DNA of 6,566 bases from SURF-13 sp041695325 (GTDB lineage Bacteria > Pseudomonadota > Gammaproteobacteria > SURF-13), in NCBI GenBank assembly GCA_041695325.1, contig JBGFRC010000002.1, forward strand, positions 1-6,566, given 5' to 3'. Below the pieces are notes generated by a model. The model made no database searches. It was not told the DNA's origin and worked only from the letters and a program-made list of their open reading frames with translations. A program made the translations under genes and the position numbers. Position 1 is the stretch's first letter. Each line of letters opens with the position of its first letter. Shown here one piece after another: positions 1 through 5,384 of this stretch.

Positions 1-1153
1 GCGCAAGCTGGCGTTCCTGGTGCAACCGTTCGCGCAACTGTTCGCTCTCGCCTTCCATGCAGCGCAATTTTTCGGTCAAGGCGTGCAGTTGCCGCTGAGC
101 GGCGGCGTGACGCTCGGTTTCACTCGCGCGCTGCGCGACAATACGGACGTGCAGCGCATCGAGCCCGGACTGCACTGACTGCTTGAGCTGATCCAGGTCC
201 ACGGCGCTCTGCACGCTTTGTTCAATGCCCCGCACCTGCATCTGCACCGCGGCGGCGAACTCATGGCCGCTGTCGAAGCTGCGCTGCTGCTCCTGGCTCG
301 CGCCCTGGACGTGCCGGTCCAGCTCTTCAATGCGGCTGTTAACGCGCTCCAAGAACTCGATTATTGCCCGCTTTTCGCGCAGCAAGCTCTCGCGCGCCTC
401 GTTCACCAACGCCGCCACCTGCTCCAGCGACTCCACGCAGCGCGCGCCCCCTGCCCCCTGCGCCAGGCGCTCTTTGAGCGCATCCACCTGCTGCTCCATC
501 TCCTGCGGCAGCTCCAGCCGCTCCACGAGCTGGACCAGCATCGTGTGCACGGCGGAGGACGCGTCCACGGCGTCCATTCCCTGCCGTTCTTGCGCCTGTT
601 CGTGCCGGAACAGTTTTTTCATCAGCTGCGGAACGCCGGGCTCAGCGGCGACCGCCCGCGGCGGAGGATCAGGCGTATCGCTCGCGGGTTGCGCATACAC
701 CAGCGCCTCCTGCAGCAAGGCGCAAAGCTCATCCAGCAGCTGCGTCAGTTCGGCTTGGTTCTGCGCCATCTCCAGCCGTTTGCCCAGAACCCTGGCCTTC
801 CTGGCAAAACGGCGCGGCAGGGCGATCTTGTCCAGCACCTGCGCCAGCATCCCGCCCGCCGCAGGCGGAGCGGCGCGTGCGCGGTCTTGATCCAGCCGCG
901 CTATGTTGCCGCCGACGGCCTCAATCAACTGTTGCAGCGCGGCGCTATCGCGCCCGTCGCGGATGGCGTTACGCAACCGCTCCAGCTCGCGGTCCAGCGG
1001 ATCGTTCACGCCGCGCGCCGCCAGGGTCAGGCGCGCGATGCCGCGCCGCAGCAGGTTTTCCACCCCCCGCCAGCGCTTCTCCTTCTTCTCGATCTGCTCC
1101 AGGCTGTCGTAATACTTCTGCTTCCAGCGCGCGGAGTCCGGTTTTTCGCTCAT
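1..1153 (-). CDS. N-terminal part of a coiled-coil protein, probable DgcP-like GGDEF diguanylate cyclase (3' end outside window)
   Basis: A minus-strand frame stays open for 384 codons from an ATG at 1153 to the left edge, so the C-terminus is missing. Residues 1-90 are a basic helical domain (start MSEKPDSARWKQKYYDSLEQ) that resembles, from memory, the N-terminus of Pseudomonas DgcP-type cyclases. Residues 105-150 are a second helical block (LPRRFARKARVLGKRL), followed by a Pro/Ala-rich linker at about 153-173. Residues 200-384 are rich in Glu, Gln, Arg and Leu and look like a long coiled coil. No membrane segment or signal peptide is seen, so it should be cytosolic. No GGDEF motif is visible, so cyclase activity (two GTP to c-di-GMP) is inferred from N-terminal resemblance and the polA-region context. 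The start at 1153 has AGGGC about 6 nt upstream; an in-frame ATG at 1189 would add 12 residues but lacks a ribosome site. Another coiled-coil protein is possible. Confidence 0.6.
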   Translation of the reverse strand, partial: MSEKPDSARWKQKYYDSLEQIEKKEKRWRGVENLLRRGIARLTLAARGVNDPLDRELERLRNAIRDGRDSAALQQLIEAVGGNIARLDQDRARAAPPAAGGMLAQVLDKIALPRRFARKARVLGKRLEMAQNQAELTQLLDELCALLQEALVYAQPASDTPDPPPRAVAAEPGVPQLMKKLFRHEQAQERQGMDAVDASSAVHTMLVQLVERLELPQEMEQQVDALKERLAQGAGGARCVESLEQVAALVNEARESLLREKRAIIEFLERVNSRIEELDRHVQGASQEQQRSFDSGHEFAAAVQMQVRGIEQSVQSAVDLDQLKQSVQSGLDALHVRIVAQRASETERHAAAQRQLHALTEKLRCMEGESEQLRERLHQERQLA

Positions 1154-1193
1154 GTCCTGCCCTGCCGTGAGGGGCGTTTCAACATCCATTAGC

Positions 1194-1240
1194 GGCGGGA
1201 TTTTGCAAAACTGTATGGCTTTCTCTGATAAAATCCCGCC
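1194..1240. repeat. 11-bp perfect inverted repeat in the divergent promoter region
   Basis: GGCGGGATTTT at 1194-1204 is matched exactly by its reverse complement AAAATCCCGCC at 1230-1240, with 25 nt between. The right arm contains most of the -10 hexamer of the plus-strand gene, and the left arm lies in the leader or promoter of the minus-strand gene. The geometry suits a pair of operator half-sites or a dyad for a dimeric regulator acting on both divergent genes. As RNA it could also fold, but with no T-tract it is not a terminator. The repeat is directly seen; its role is inferred. Confidence 0.6.
1226..1234 (+). promoter_or_regulatory. Probable extended -10 promoter of the CNB protein gene
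   Basis: TGATAAAAT gives an extended -10 (TGn) followed by TAAAAT, a 5/6 match to the sigma-70 hexamer. The best -35 candidate, TTGCAA at 1203-1208, is 20 nt away, so the extended -10 would carry recognition. The predicted start is near 1240, leaving a leader of about 20 nt. The hexamer lies inside the inverted repeat of this intergenic region, so a protein bound there would block the polymerase. Confidence 0.45.
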
Positions 1241-1260
1241 AGCCGACAAGGGAGGCCGTC

Positions 1261-1752
1261 ATGACCGGTTCCGATAAAATAGAGCTTACGCAATTTTTAA
1301 ACCAGCAGTATCTGTGCGAGTCGCTCACCGTCAAGGAAGTGAACACGCTGCTCGACTATACCGAGCTGGTGAGCTTCAAGAAGAAGGACGTCATCGCCGA
1401 AGCGGGCGAGGTGGGCCAGGCGCTGTACTTCGTGGTGCGCGGCGAGGTGGCCTTGTTTTACGACGAGGGTGGCGAGGAAATCGAAGTGGGACGCATGAAG
1501 GAAGGCGAGCTCATGGGCGAGATGTCGTTCTTTGACAAGAAGCCGCGCCTGGTGCGCCTGCGCGCCATGAGCGCCGATACGCAGCTATTGAAGCTCACCC
1601 GCGTCAAATACGAACGGCTGCGCGTGGAGCACCCCTACATCGCGGTGAACCTGCTGGAACACGCCATCATCAGCCTCGATCACCTGATCCGCCGCGTCAG
1701 CACCGACGTGGCGACGCTGGGCAAGTATATTCGCGGCAAGGGTTATGCTTAA
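1261..1752 (+). CDS. Stand-alone cyclic-nucleotide-binding domain protein (Crp-type CNB fold, no DNA-binding domain)
   Basis: 163 residues. Residues about 25-125 form a CNB (cNMP-binding) beta-barrel: the AGEVGQALYFVVRGEVALF strand pair at 48-66 and the phosphate-binding cassette at 82-102 with GELMGEMSFF, then PRL. Within the cassette, Gly86-Glu87 and Arg96 match the ribose-binding Glu and phosphate-binding Arg of CRP, but Leu97 replaces the usual Ser/Thr after the Arg. The tail at 120-163 is a helix resembling the CRP C-helix, used for dimerisation. There is no helix-turn-helix, so it is not a transcription factor by itself; a cytosolic sensor or partner-regulating subunit is likely. The start has a strong AAGGGAGG ribosome site at 1248-1255. 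It is divergent from the putative cyclase gene and convergent with ccsB, 5 bp away. The domain call is firm; ligand and partner are unknown. Confidence 0.88.
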   Translation: MTGSDKIELTQFLNQQYLCESLTVKEVNTLLDYTELVSFKKKDVIAEAGEVGQALYFVVRGEVALFYDEGGEEIEVGRMKEGELMGEMSFFDKKPRLVRLRAMSADTQLLKLTRVKYERLRVEHPYIAVNLLEHAIISLDHLIRRVSTDVATLGKYIRGKGYA

Positions 1753-1757
1753 TACCA

Positions 1758-2936
1758 CTACAGGCTGCCGTAAGAATGCAAGCCGGAGAGAAACAGGTTC
1801 ACGCCCATGAAGGCGAAGGTGGTCACCAGTAAGCCGCCCACCGCCCACCACGCCATGGGCGCGCCGCGCCAGCCCTTGGTGAAGCGGAAGTGCAGCCAGG
1901 CGGCGTTGTTGAGCAACACGATCAAGGCCCAGGTCTCTTTCGGATCCCACGACCAGTAGCCGCCCCAGGCTTCCGCGGCCCACAGCGCGCCGAGCACGGT
2001 GGCGAGGGTGAAGAAGCCGAAGCCCAGGGTGATAGCCTTGTACATCAGGTTGTCCATGATCTCCAGGCTGGGCAGACGGGTGGCGAATACGCCCTGCGGA
2101 TTCACGCGCTCGGCGCGTTCCCGCAGCAAATAGGCGATACCCACCATCGCGGCGAGCGAGAACGCGCCGTAGCCGATGAAGTTGGCCGGCACGTGGATCT
2201 TCATCCAGTAGCTCTTCAGCGCGGGCACCAGAGGCTGGATCTCATGCCCGGCGCGATCGAAGGTAAACCACAGCAGAAACGCCAGCGCCGCGCTCACGAC
2301 CAGCATCACAAACGCGCCCAGCGCGCGCGTCTGATAACGCCTTTCATAATAAAGATACAGCAGCGCAGTGATGAGCATGAACAGGATGAATGCCTCGTAC
2401 AGATTGCTCATCGGGATGTGGCCCACGTCGGGGTGAATCAGATACGACTCGCGCCAGCGCACCAGGAGGCCGATCAGCCCCGCCGCCGCCGCGGACCAGG
2501 TAAGGGTGGTGGCGATCTGGCCGGCGTAATCAGAACGCGCGAACAGGCTGATGAAATAGCTCAAGGTGGCGAGGATGAACAGCGCGCTCATCCACATCAC
2601 CGCCGACTGGCTGGCGAGCAGATACTGTAAAAAGAAATTAGTTTCGGCGTTGGCGAGTTGGGCTCCGTACAGCCACACGCTGCTCAAGCTCAGCGCCGCG
2701 ACCGCGAGGCCGAATACACGAAACGGCTTCCAGTACCAGCCCGTGGCTATCAACAGCGGCGTCACCCCGACCAAAATGCCGGTTTCGTAGCCGTCCATCA
2801 CCGCGCCATAGCGGTACAACACGTAAGCCGCGCCGCTTGCCGCCAGCGCCGCCCACAGCCAGTCAAATGGCGTAAGCGTGCTCCAGAACGACGGCTTGCC
2901 GAAATCCTTGATTAACGTTTCTTGTGACGCGGACAT
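1758..2936 (-). CDS. ccsB: Cytochrome c biogenesis protein CcsB/CcsA family (System II haem handling, WWD domain)
   Basis: 392-residue polytopic inner-membrane protein of the CcsA/ResC family, which works with ResB to move haem outward and attach it to CXXCH apocytochromes. The diagnostic tryptophan-rich WWD segment is at 319-342, with WGGYWSWDPKETW at its core, followed by WLHFRFTKGWRG. Expected haem-ligand histidines are present: His248 (KIHVPANFIGY) and His387 (GLHSYG) flank the WWD segment, and GHIPMSNLYEAF at 172-183 matches the conserved N-terminal family motif. About eight hydrophobic segments are visible. The start at 2936 is chosen because AGGAG precedes it by 6 nt; an upstream in-frame ATG at 2987 would add 17 residues encoded by a hairpin and has no good ribosome site. 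It follows resB on the same strand after a 153-bp hairpin-rich gap. No terminator follows, so transcripts likely run antisense into the CNB gene. Confidence 0.95.
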   Translation of the reverse strand: MSASQETLIKDFGKPSFWSTLTPFDWLWAALAASGAAYVLYRYGAVMDGYETGILVGVTPLLIATGWYWKPFRVFGLAVAALSLSSVWLYGAQLANAETNFFLQYLLASQSAVMWMSALFILATLSYFISLFARSDYAGQIATTLTWSAAAAGLIGLLVRWRESYLIHPDVGHIPMSNLYEAFILFMLITALLYLYYERRYQTRALGAFVMLVVSAALAFLLWFTFDRAGHEIQPLVPALKSYWMKIHVPANFIGYGAFSLAAMVGIAYLLRERAERVNPQGVFATRLPSLEIMDNLMYKAITLGFGFFTLATVLGALWAAEAWGGYWSWDPKETWALIVLLNNAAWLHFRFTKGWRGAPMAWWAVGGLLVTTFAFMGVNLFLSGLHSYGSL

Positions 2937-2942
2937 GCCTAT

Positions 2943-2947
2943 CTCCT
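2943..2947 (-). promoter_or_regulatory. Ribosome binding site deciding the ccsB start
   Basis: The minus strand reads AGGAG, then 6 nt, then ATG at 2936. This is the only good Shine-Dalgarno match near the ccsB 5' end and favours the shorter protein over the start at 2987. Confidence 0.8.
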
Positions 2948-2963
2948 GATTTGCCAATTCATA

Positions 2964-2983
2964 CCCCGCAGCTTGCTGCGGGG
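2964..2983. repeat. Hairpin A in the resB-ccsB gap (9-bp perfect stem)
   Basis: CCCCGCAGC at 2964-2972 pairs with GCTGCGGGG at 2975-2983, with 2 nt between (or an 8-bp stem with a CTTG loop). In the mRNA it would stand about 17 nt upstream of the ccsB ribosome site. No T-run follows on either strand, so it is not a classic intrinsic terminator. It may be a stabilising or processing hairpin, or part of an interspersed palindromic repeat. Confidence 0.75.
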
Positions 2984-3030
2984 GCAAAGCCTTGGGGTTT
3001 CCAGAGGGGAGAAGTGCAACCCCCCTTTGG

Positions 3031-3063
3031 TCGCACCGCGCGGTTTCATGCCGCGCGGTGCGA
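3031..3063. repeat. Hairpin B in the resB-ccsB gap (13-bp perfect stem)
   Basis: TCGCACCGCGCGG at 3031-3043 is exactly complementary to 3051-3063, with a 7-nt loop (TTTCATG). The GC-rich stem is very stable in RNA. On the minus strand it is followed by CCAAAGGGGGG and not by T residues, so it lacks the signature of an intrinsic terminator. Its place between two cotranscribed genes suits a stem that blocks 3' exonucleases and protects or sets the level of the upstream resB message. Confidence 0.8.
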
Positions 3064-3077
3064 AATCAAATGATTTC
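3062..3077. repeat. Short inverted repeat C just after resB
   Basis: GAAATCA at 3062-3068 is the reverse complement of TGATTTC at 3071-3077, 2 nt apart. It begins 13 bp beyond the resB stop codon and shares two bases with the long hairpin, so the two stems can almost fully coexist. It could be a protein-binding dyad or part of a composite palindromic element. Confidence 0.5.
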
Positions 3078-3089
3078 CAGTATCTTATC

Positions 3090-5051
3090 TTATAACTTTG
3101 TCAGGCGTTCTGTTAAGCCGTCGCGCAGGGTTTCGAACTCCCTGGCAAAGCCCAGCGGGTCACGATTGCTCGCGCCCGCGAACAAGACGCGCGTCCGGCC
3201 GTCCTCTTCGCTCAATACCAGCCACACGCGGCGTTGCGGCAGGTAAAACATCATGAACACGCCGATCACGATCATGCCGAAGCCCAGATACACGATGCTC
3301 TTGCCCGGCGCGCGGGTCACCTGAAGGCCCGACGCCTGGAGCTGGTTAAAATCGGCCAGCTCGAAATAAAGCGGCGCGCCGTACTCGGGCAGCGCGCCCA
3401 GGGCGTCCACCGCGTCCTGGAAGAATTGCTGCCGTCTCTCGGCATCCGCCACTTGCGCAAGATCCAGATTCGCGTATAGGGCTTGTAAAGCGTCTTGCAG
3501 CAAGGCGCCATAGGCGCGCGCCACTTGCTCGCGCTGCTCGCCCGACAGTGAGGCGAGTTTCGTTCTGATGTATTCCCGGGCCGCGGCAAAACCGCCCGCG
3601 GCAAAGCGCTCCAGCAATTCACGCGCGGTCTCGCCCAGGGTGCGCGCGCCGGACGGCCCTGCGCTTGCCACGTGCTCGGCGGCCTTGGCGCGTTGCGCCG
3701 GGTCGCGCAGCGCCCCGGCGAAGCGCATGAACCCTTCCACGCCGCCCTCCGCGTCCGCCGGGATGCGAAACGGACTGAACGGCATATTCTCATTACTGCG
3801 CACGCCACTCAGGAAAAATGCGCGCCCCTCCTGCTCCAGCGGCAGCATATAATTTTCGAACTCCAGCGCCTCACCCTTTTCATTGCGCAGTTTAAAGATA
3901 AAACTGGGACCGATGTCCACGAATTTTTTCCCGGAGCCCGGCGGCGCCGACTTCACATTGTGCAAGCGGAAATCGGTGAGCTCCAAGGTCAGCACGCCCC
4001 CCGGAGCGTTTAACGTATAGCGCCCCCCCACCACGCCTTCCATACTGATCGCCTTGCCGCCGCCCAGCAGCCGAGCGCGCAAGGCAAGCCGTGACCCACC
4101 GTCCTTGAAGCTGGACTGATAAATGGCAAAATCCTTATAAAACAGCGGACGATTCACCGAGATGGTCTGCTCCAGGGGCTGCCCCCGCTCCGGGTCCGTC
4201 AGCACCAAGTCGCTTTCAAACGATTTGGGCTGGCCGTTGTCGTAAAACTCGGTGCGGAAATCCTTGACGTGTATCTCAAACGGCAACGCCTGCACGAAAT
4301 AACCGTCGCGCACGCGCAAAATGATATCGCGTGTGCTCATCCCTTCGGGGATGTTGACACTCCCGCGATAAGACCGGTTGCTCGCCGGCAGACGGCTCTC
4401 TTGGGGCACGTCCGCAATCAAAATACCGGGCTTGGTTTCCAGCCGCACCTCGCCGCGCCACTCCTTGATCTTGAGCGGCAGGTTGCCGTCCAAAAGGCCG
4501 CCGACGCAGATCACCACCACCGCGACGTGGGCAAGAATATAGCCCAGTCGGCTGACCGCGCCCTTCATGCCCGCAAGCAGCAACCCTGCGCCCTGCGGCT
4601 TTATCCGCACCCGGAAACCGCGCGCGCGCAGATAGTTTTCAAGCGGCGCGCTGAGCGCCTGCGCGCCCGCGGCCACCGTCCATTCAGCGCGTTGCGCGCA
4701 GGCACGCAGCGAACGAGCGCTGTGCTGCAAACGGAAGTCGCGCATCTCGCGCACGAAGCCGGGCGCATTGCGGTATACGCACAGGCTGGTGGACACCAGC
4801 AAAAATCCCAGCACGAACACAAACCACCCCGCGCTGTACACGTCATACAACCCCAGCGCCTTGTACACCTCGAACCAGAACGGCCCGAACTTGATAATGT
4901 AGCTTTCATAGGTCTGGTTCTGCTGCAACACCGTGCCCACCACGGAGCTGACGGCAAGCGCCGCCAAGAGCGTGATGGCGAGATTCATCGAACCCAGGAA
5001 CTCGATCCAAGCGCCGGCGCTGCGGCGTGCAGAGGGGATAGCGGTACTCAC
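3090..5051 (-). CDS. resB: Cytochrome c biogenesis protein ResB (Ccs1 family)
   Basis: 653 residues, the usual size for proteobacterial ResB. It is the partner of CcsB in System II cytochrome c synthesis, an inner-membrane complex with a large periplasmic region. Visible membrane segments are about 24-43 (following the family-typical EFLGSMNLAITLL), 73-93, 169-187 (with His175) and 585-604, leaving a periplasmic domain of roughly 400 residues at 188-584. This includes a beta-rich part (190-430) with SFESDLVLTDPERG and RPLFYKDFAIYQSSFKDGG, then an Ala/Glu-rich helical stretch (440-560). The start is GTG at 5051: an in-frame TGA lies three codons upstream, and the next Met (22) is inside the conserved first segment. 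Its ribosome site is weak (GAG only), suggesting low translation. It is likely driven by the extended -10 promoter at 5103-5111 and leads into ccsB. Confidence 0.95.
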   Translation of the reverse strand: MSTAIPSARRSAGAWIEFLGSMNLAITLLAALAVSSVVGTVLQQNQTYESYIIKFGPFWFEVYKALGLYDVYSAGWFVFVLGFLLVSTSLCVYRNAPGFVREMRDFRLQHSARSLRACAQRAEWTVAAGAQALSAPLENYLRARGFRVRIKPQGAGLLLAGMKGAVSRLGYILAHVAVVVICVGGLLDGNLPLKIKEWRGEVRLETKPGILIADVPQESRLPASNRSYRGSVNIPEGMSTRDIILRVRDGYFVQALPFEIHVKDFRTEFYDNGQPKSFESDLVLTDPERGQPLEQTISVNRPLFYKDFAIYQSSFKDGGSRLALRARLLGGGKAISMEGVVGGRYTLNAPGGVLTLELTDFRLHNVKSAPPGSGKKFVDIGPSFIFKLRNEKGEALEFENYMLPLEQEGRAFFLSGVRSNENMPFSPFRIPADAEGGVEGFMRFAGALRDPAQRAKAAEHVASAGPSGARTLGETARELLERFAAGGFAAAREYIRTKLASLSGEQREQVARAYGALLQDALQALYANLDLAQVADAERRQQFFQDAVDALGALPEYGAPLYFELADFNQLQASGLQVTRAPGKSIVYLGFGMIVIGVFMMFYLPQRRVWLVLSEEDGRTRVLFAGASNRDPLGFAREFETLRDGLTERLTKL

Positions 5052-5102
5052 GATGACTCAGCGGAGGCTAAGAGGCGCCACTATTGCTAAACGAGGTTTT
5101 GA

Positions 5103-5111
5103 ATTATATCA
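5103..5111 (-). promoter_or_regulatory. Extended -10 promoter for resB-ccsB
   Basis: On the minus strand TGATATAAT gives a perfect TATAAT hexamer with the TGn extension. No convincing -35 hexamer is seen at 16-18 nt, as tolerated for extended -10 promoters. The predicted start is near 5096, giving a leader of about 45 nt before the GTG. It lies about 30 bp past the upstream terminator, so resB-ccsB is probably an independent transcription unit. Confidence 0.6.
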
Positions 5112-5141
5112 CCCGGCTCCGGCAAGCTGGTTGACAGGCAT

Positions 5142-5178
5142 AAAAAAGGCCCGGCTCTAAGGGGGAAAGAACCGGGCC
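5142..5178 (-). terminator. Strong intrinsic terminator ending the small RNA and polA transcripts
   Basis: On the minus strand GGCCCGGTTCT (5178-5168) pairs with AGAGCCGGGCC (5158-5148) across a 9-nt loop and is followed directly by TTTTTT (5147-5142). Seven consecutive G-C pairs form the stem base. No other hairpin with a T-run lies between the polA stop and this point, so polA messages probably also end here. Confidence 0.9.
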
Positions 5179-5259
5179 AAAGGATTTACCCGGCTTGGGG
5201 ATGGCCGGATAAACATACCCGTTCAGGGAGAGAACGGGGAGCACACGAGGTGTGCTCTA
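5142..5259 (-). ncRNA. Candidate small RNA downstream of polA, four hairpins with C-rich loops
   Basis: The predicted RNA of about 118 nt starts near 5259 and ends in the T-run at 5142. In transcript order: hairpin 1 has 8 bp and a CTC loop (5257-5239); hairpin 2 has 7 bp and loop TCTCCCT (5238-5218); hairpin 3 has 10 bp, including one G-U, and loop CATCCCCAA (5213-5185); hairpin 4 has 11 bp, including one G-U, and loop TTCCCCCTT (5178-5148), followed by six T. There is no open frame of note. The loops could pair with Shine-Dalgarno sequences of target mRNAs, and the U-tail suits Hfq. The position just after polA is that of Spot 42 in enterobacteria and ErsA in Pseudomonas; I see no sequence match to Spot 42. 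The hairpins are direct observations, while expression and targets are inferred. The alternative is a plain polA 3' UTR and terminator. Confidence 0.62.
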
Positions 5260-5264
5260 ATTCA

Positions 5265-5292
5265 TAAGACCTCCCCCCCAAGGCAAAAGTTC
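5265..5292 (-). promoter_or_regulatory. Candidate AlgU/RpoE-type promoter of the small RNA
   Basis: The minus strand has GAACTT (5292-5287), exactly 17 nt, then TCTTA (5269-5265), close to the AlgU consensus GAACTT-N16/17-TCTGA. The implied start at 5258-5260 falls immediately before the first hairpin. An AT-rich tract at about 5306-5340 lies upstream. A sigma-70 reading is weaker: TTGAAC with TCTTAT at 19 nt, or TATGAAT without a good -35. The spacer contains a run of seven G. Confidence 0.5.
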
Positions 5293-5384
5293 AACCGCTC
5301 CGATTCTTTTTACTAACTTACTGAATAATAATAACTTTAACGGTGTAAGGCGAGGGGGCAGGAATTAAAGACAGCGCTCCATGG
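5293..5384. other. AT-rich spacer between polA and the small RNA promoter
   Basis: No gene and no hairpin with a T-run is seen here. The segment at 5306-5340 is markedly AT-rich (ttactaacttactgaataat and onward) against a GC-rich background, and sits just upstream of the candidate promoter's -35. It could act as an UP element for RNA polymerase alpha subunits. Confidence 0.4.

Noticed and set aside
218..1192. A 324-codon plus-strand open frame
   Set aside because: Its product is an Arg/His/Leu/Gln-rich string without family features. It lies opposite an uninterrupted 384-codon minus-strand frame with sensible coiled-coil composition, so it is a shadow frame in GC-rich DNA.
2937..2987. 17-residue N-terminal extension of CcsB
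   Set aside because: The codons fall in hairpin A, the upstream ATG has no ribosome site, and a good AGGAG precedes the ATG at 2936.
3031..3063. Hairpin B as an intrinsic terminator of resB
   Set aside because: No T-run follows the stem on the minus strand (the sequence is CCAAAGGGGGG), so it does not fit the rule; ccsB is also likely cotranscribed.
4269..5090. A 273-codon plus-strand open frame
   Set aside because: It is antisense to the conserved N-terminal half of resB and shows no recognisable domain.
5131..5136. TTGACA on the plus strand as a -35 element
   Set aside because: The following 16-18 nt lead into the terminator stem with no -10 hexamer, and no plus-strand gene follows.
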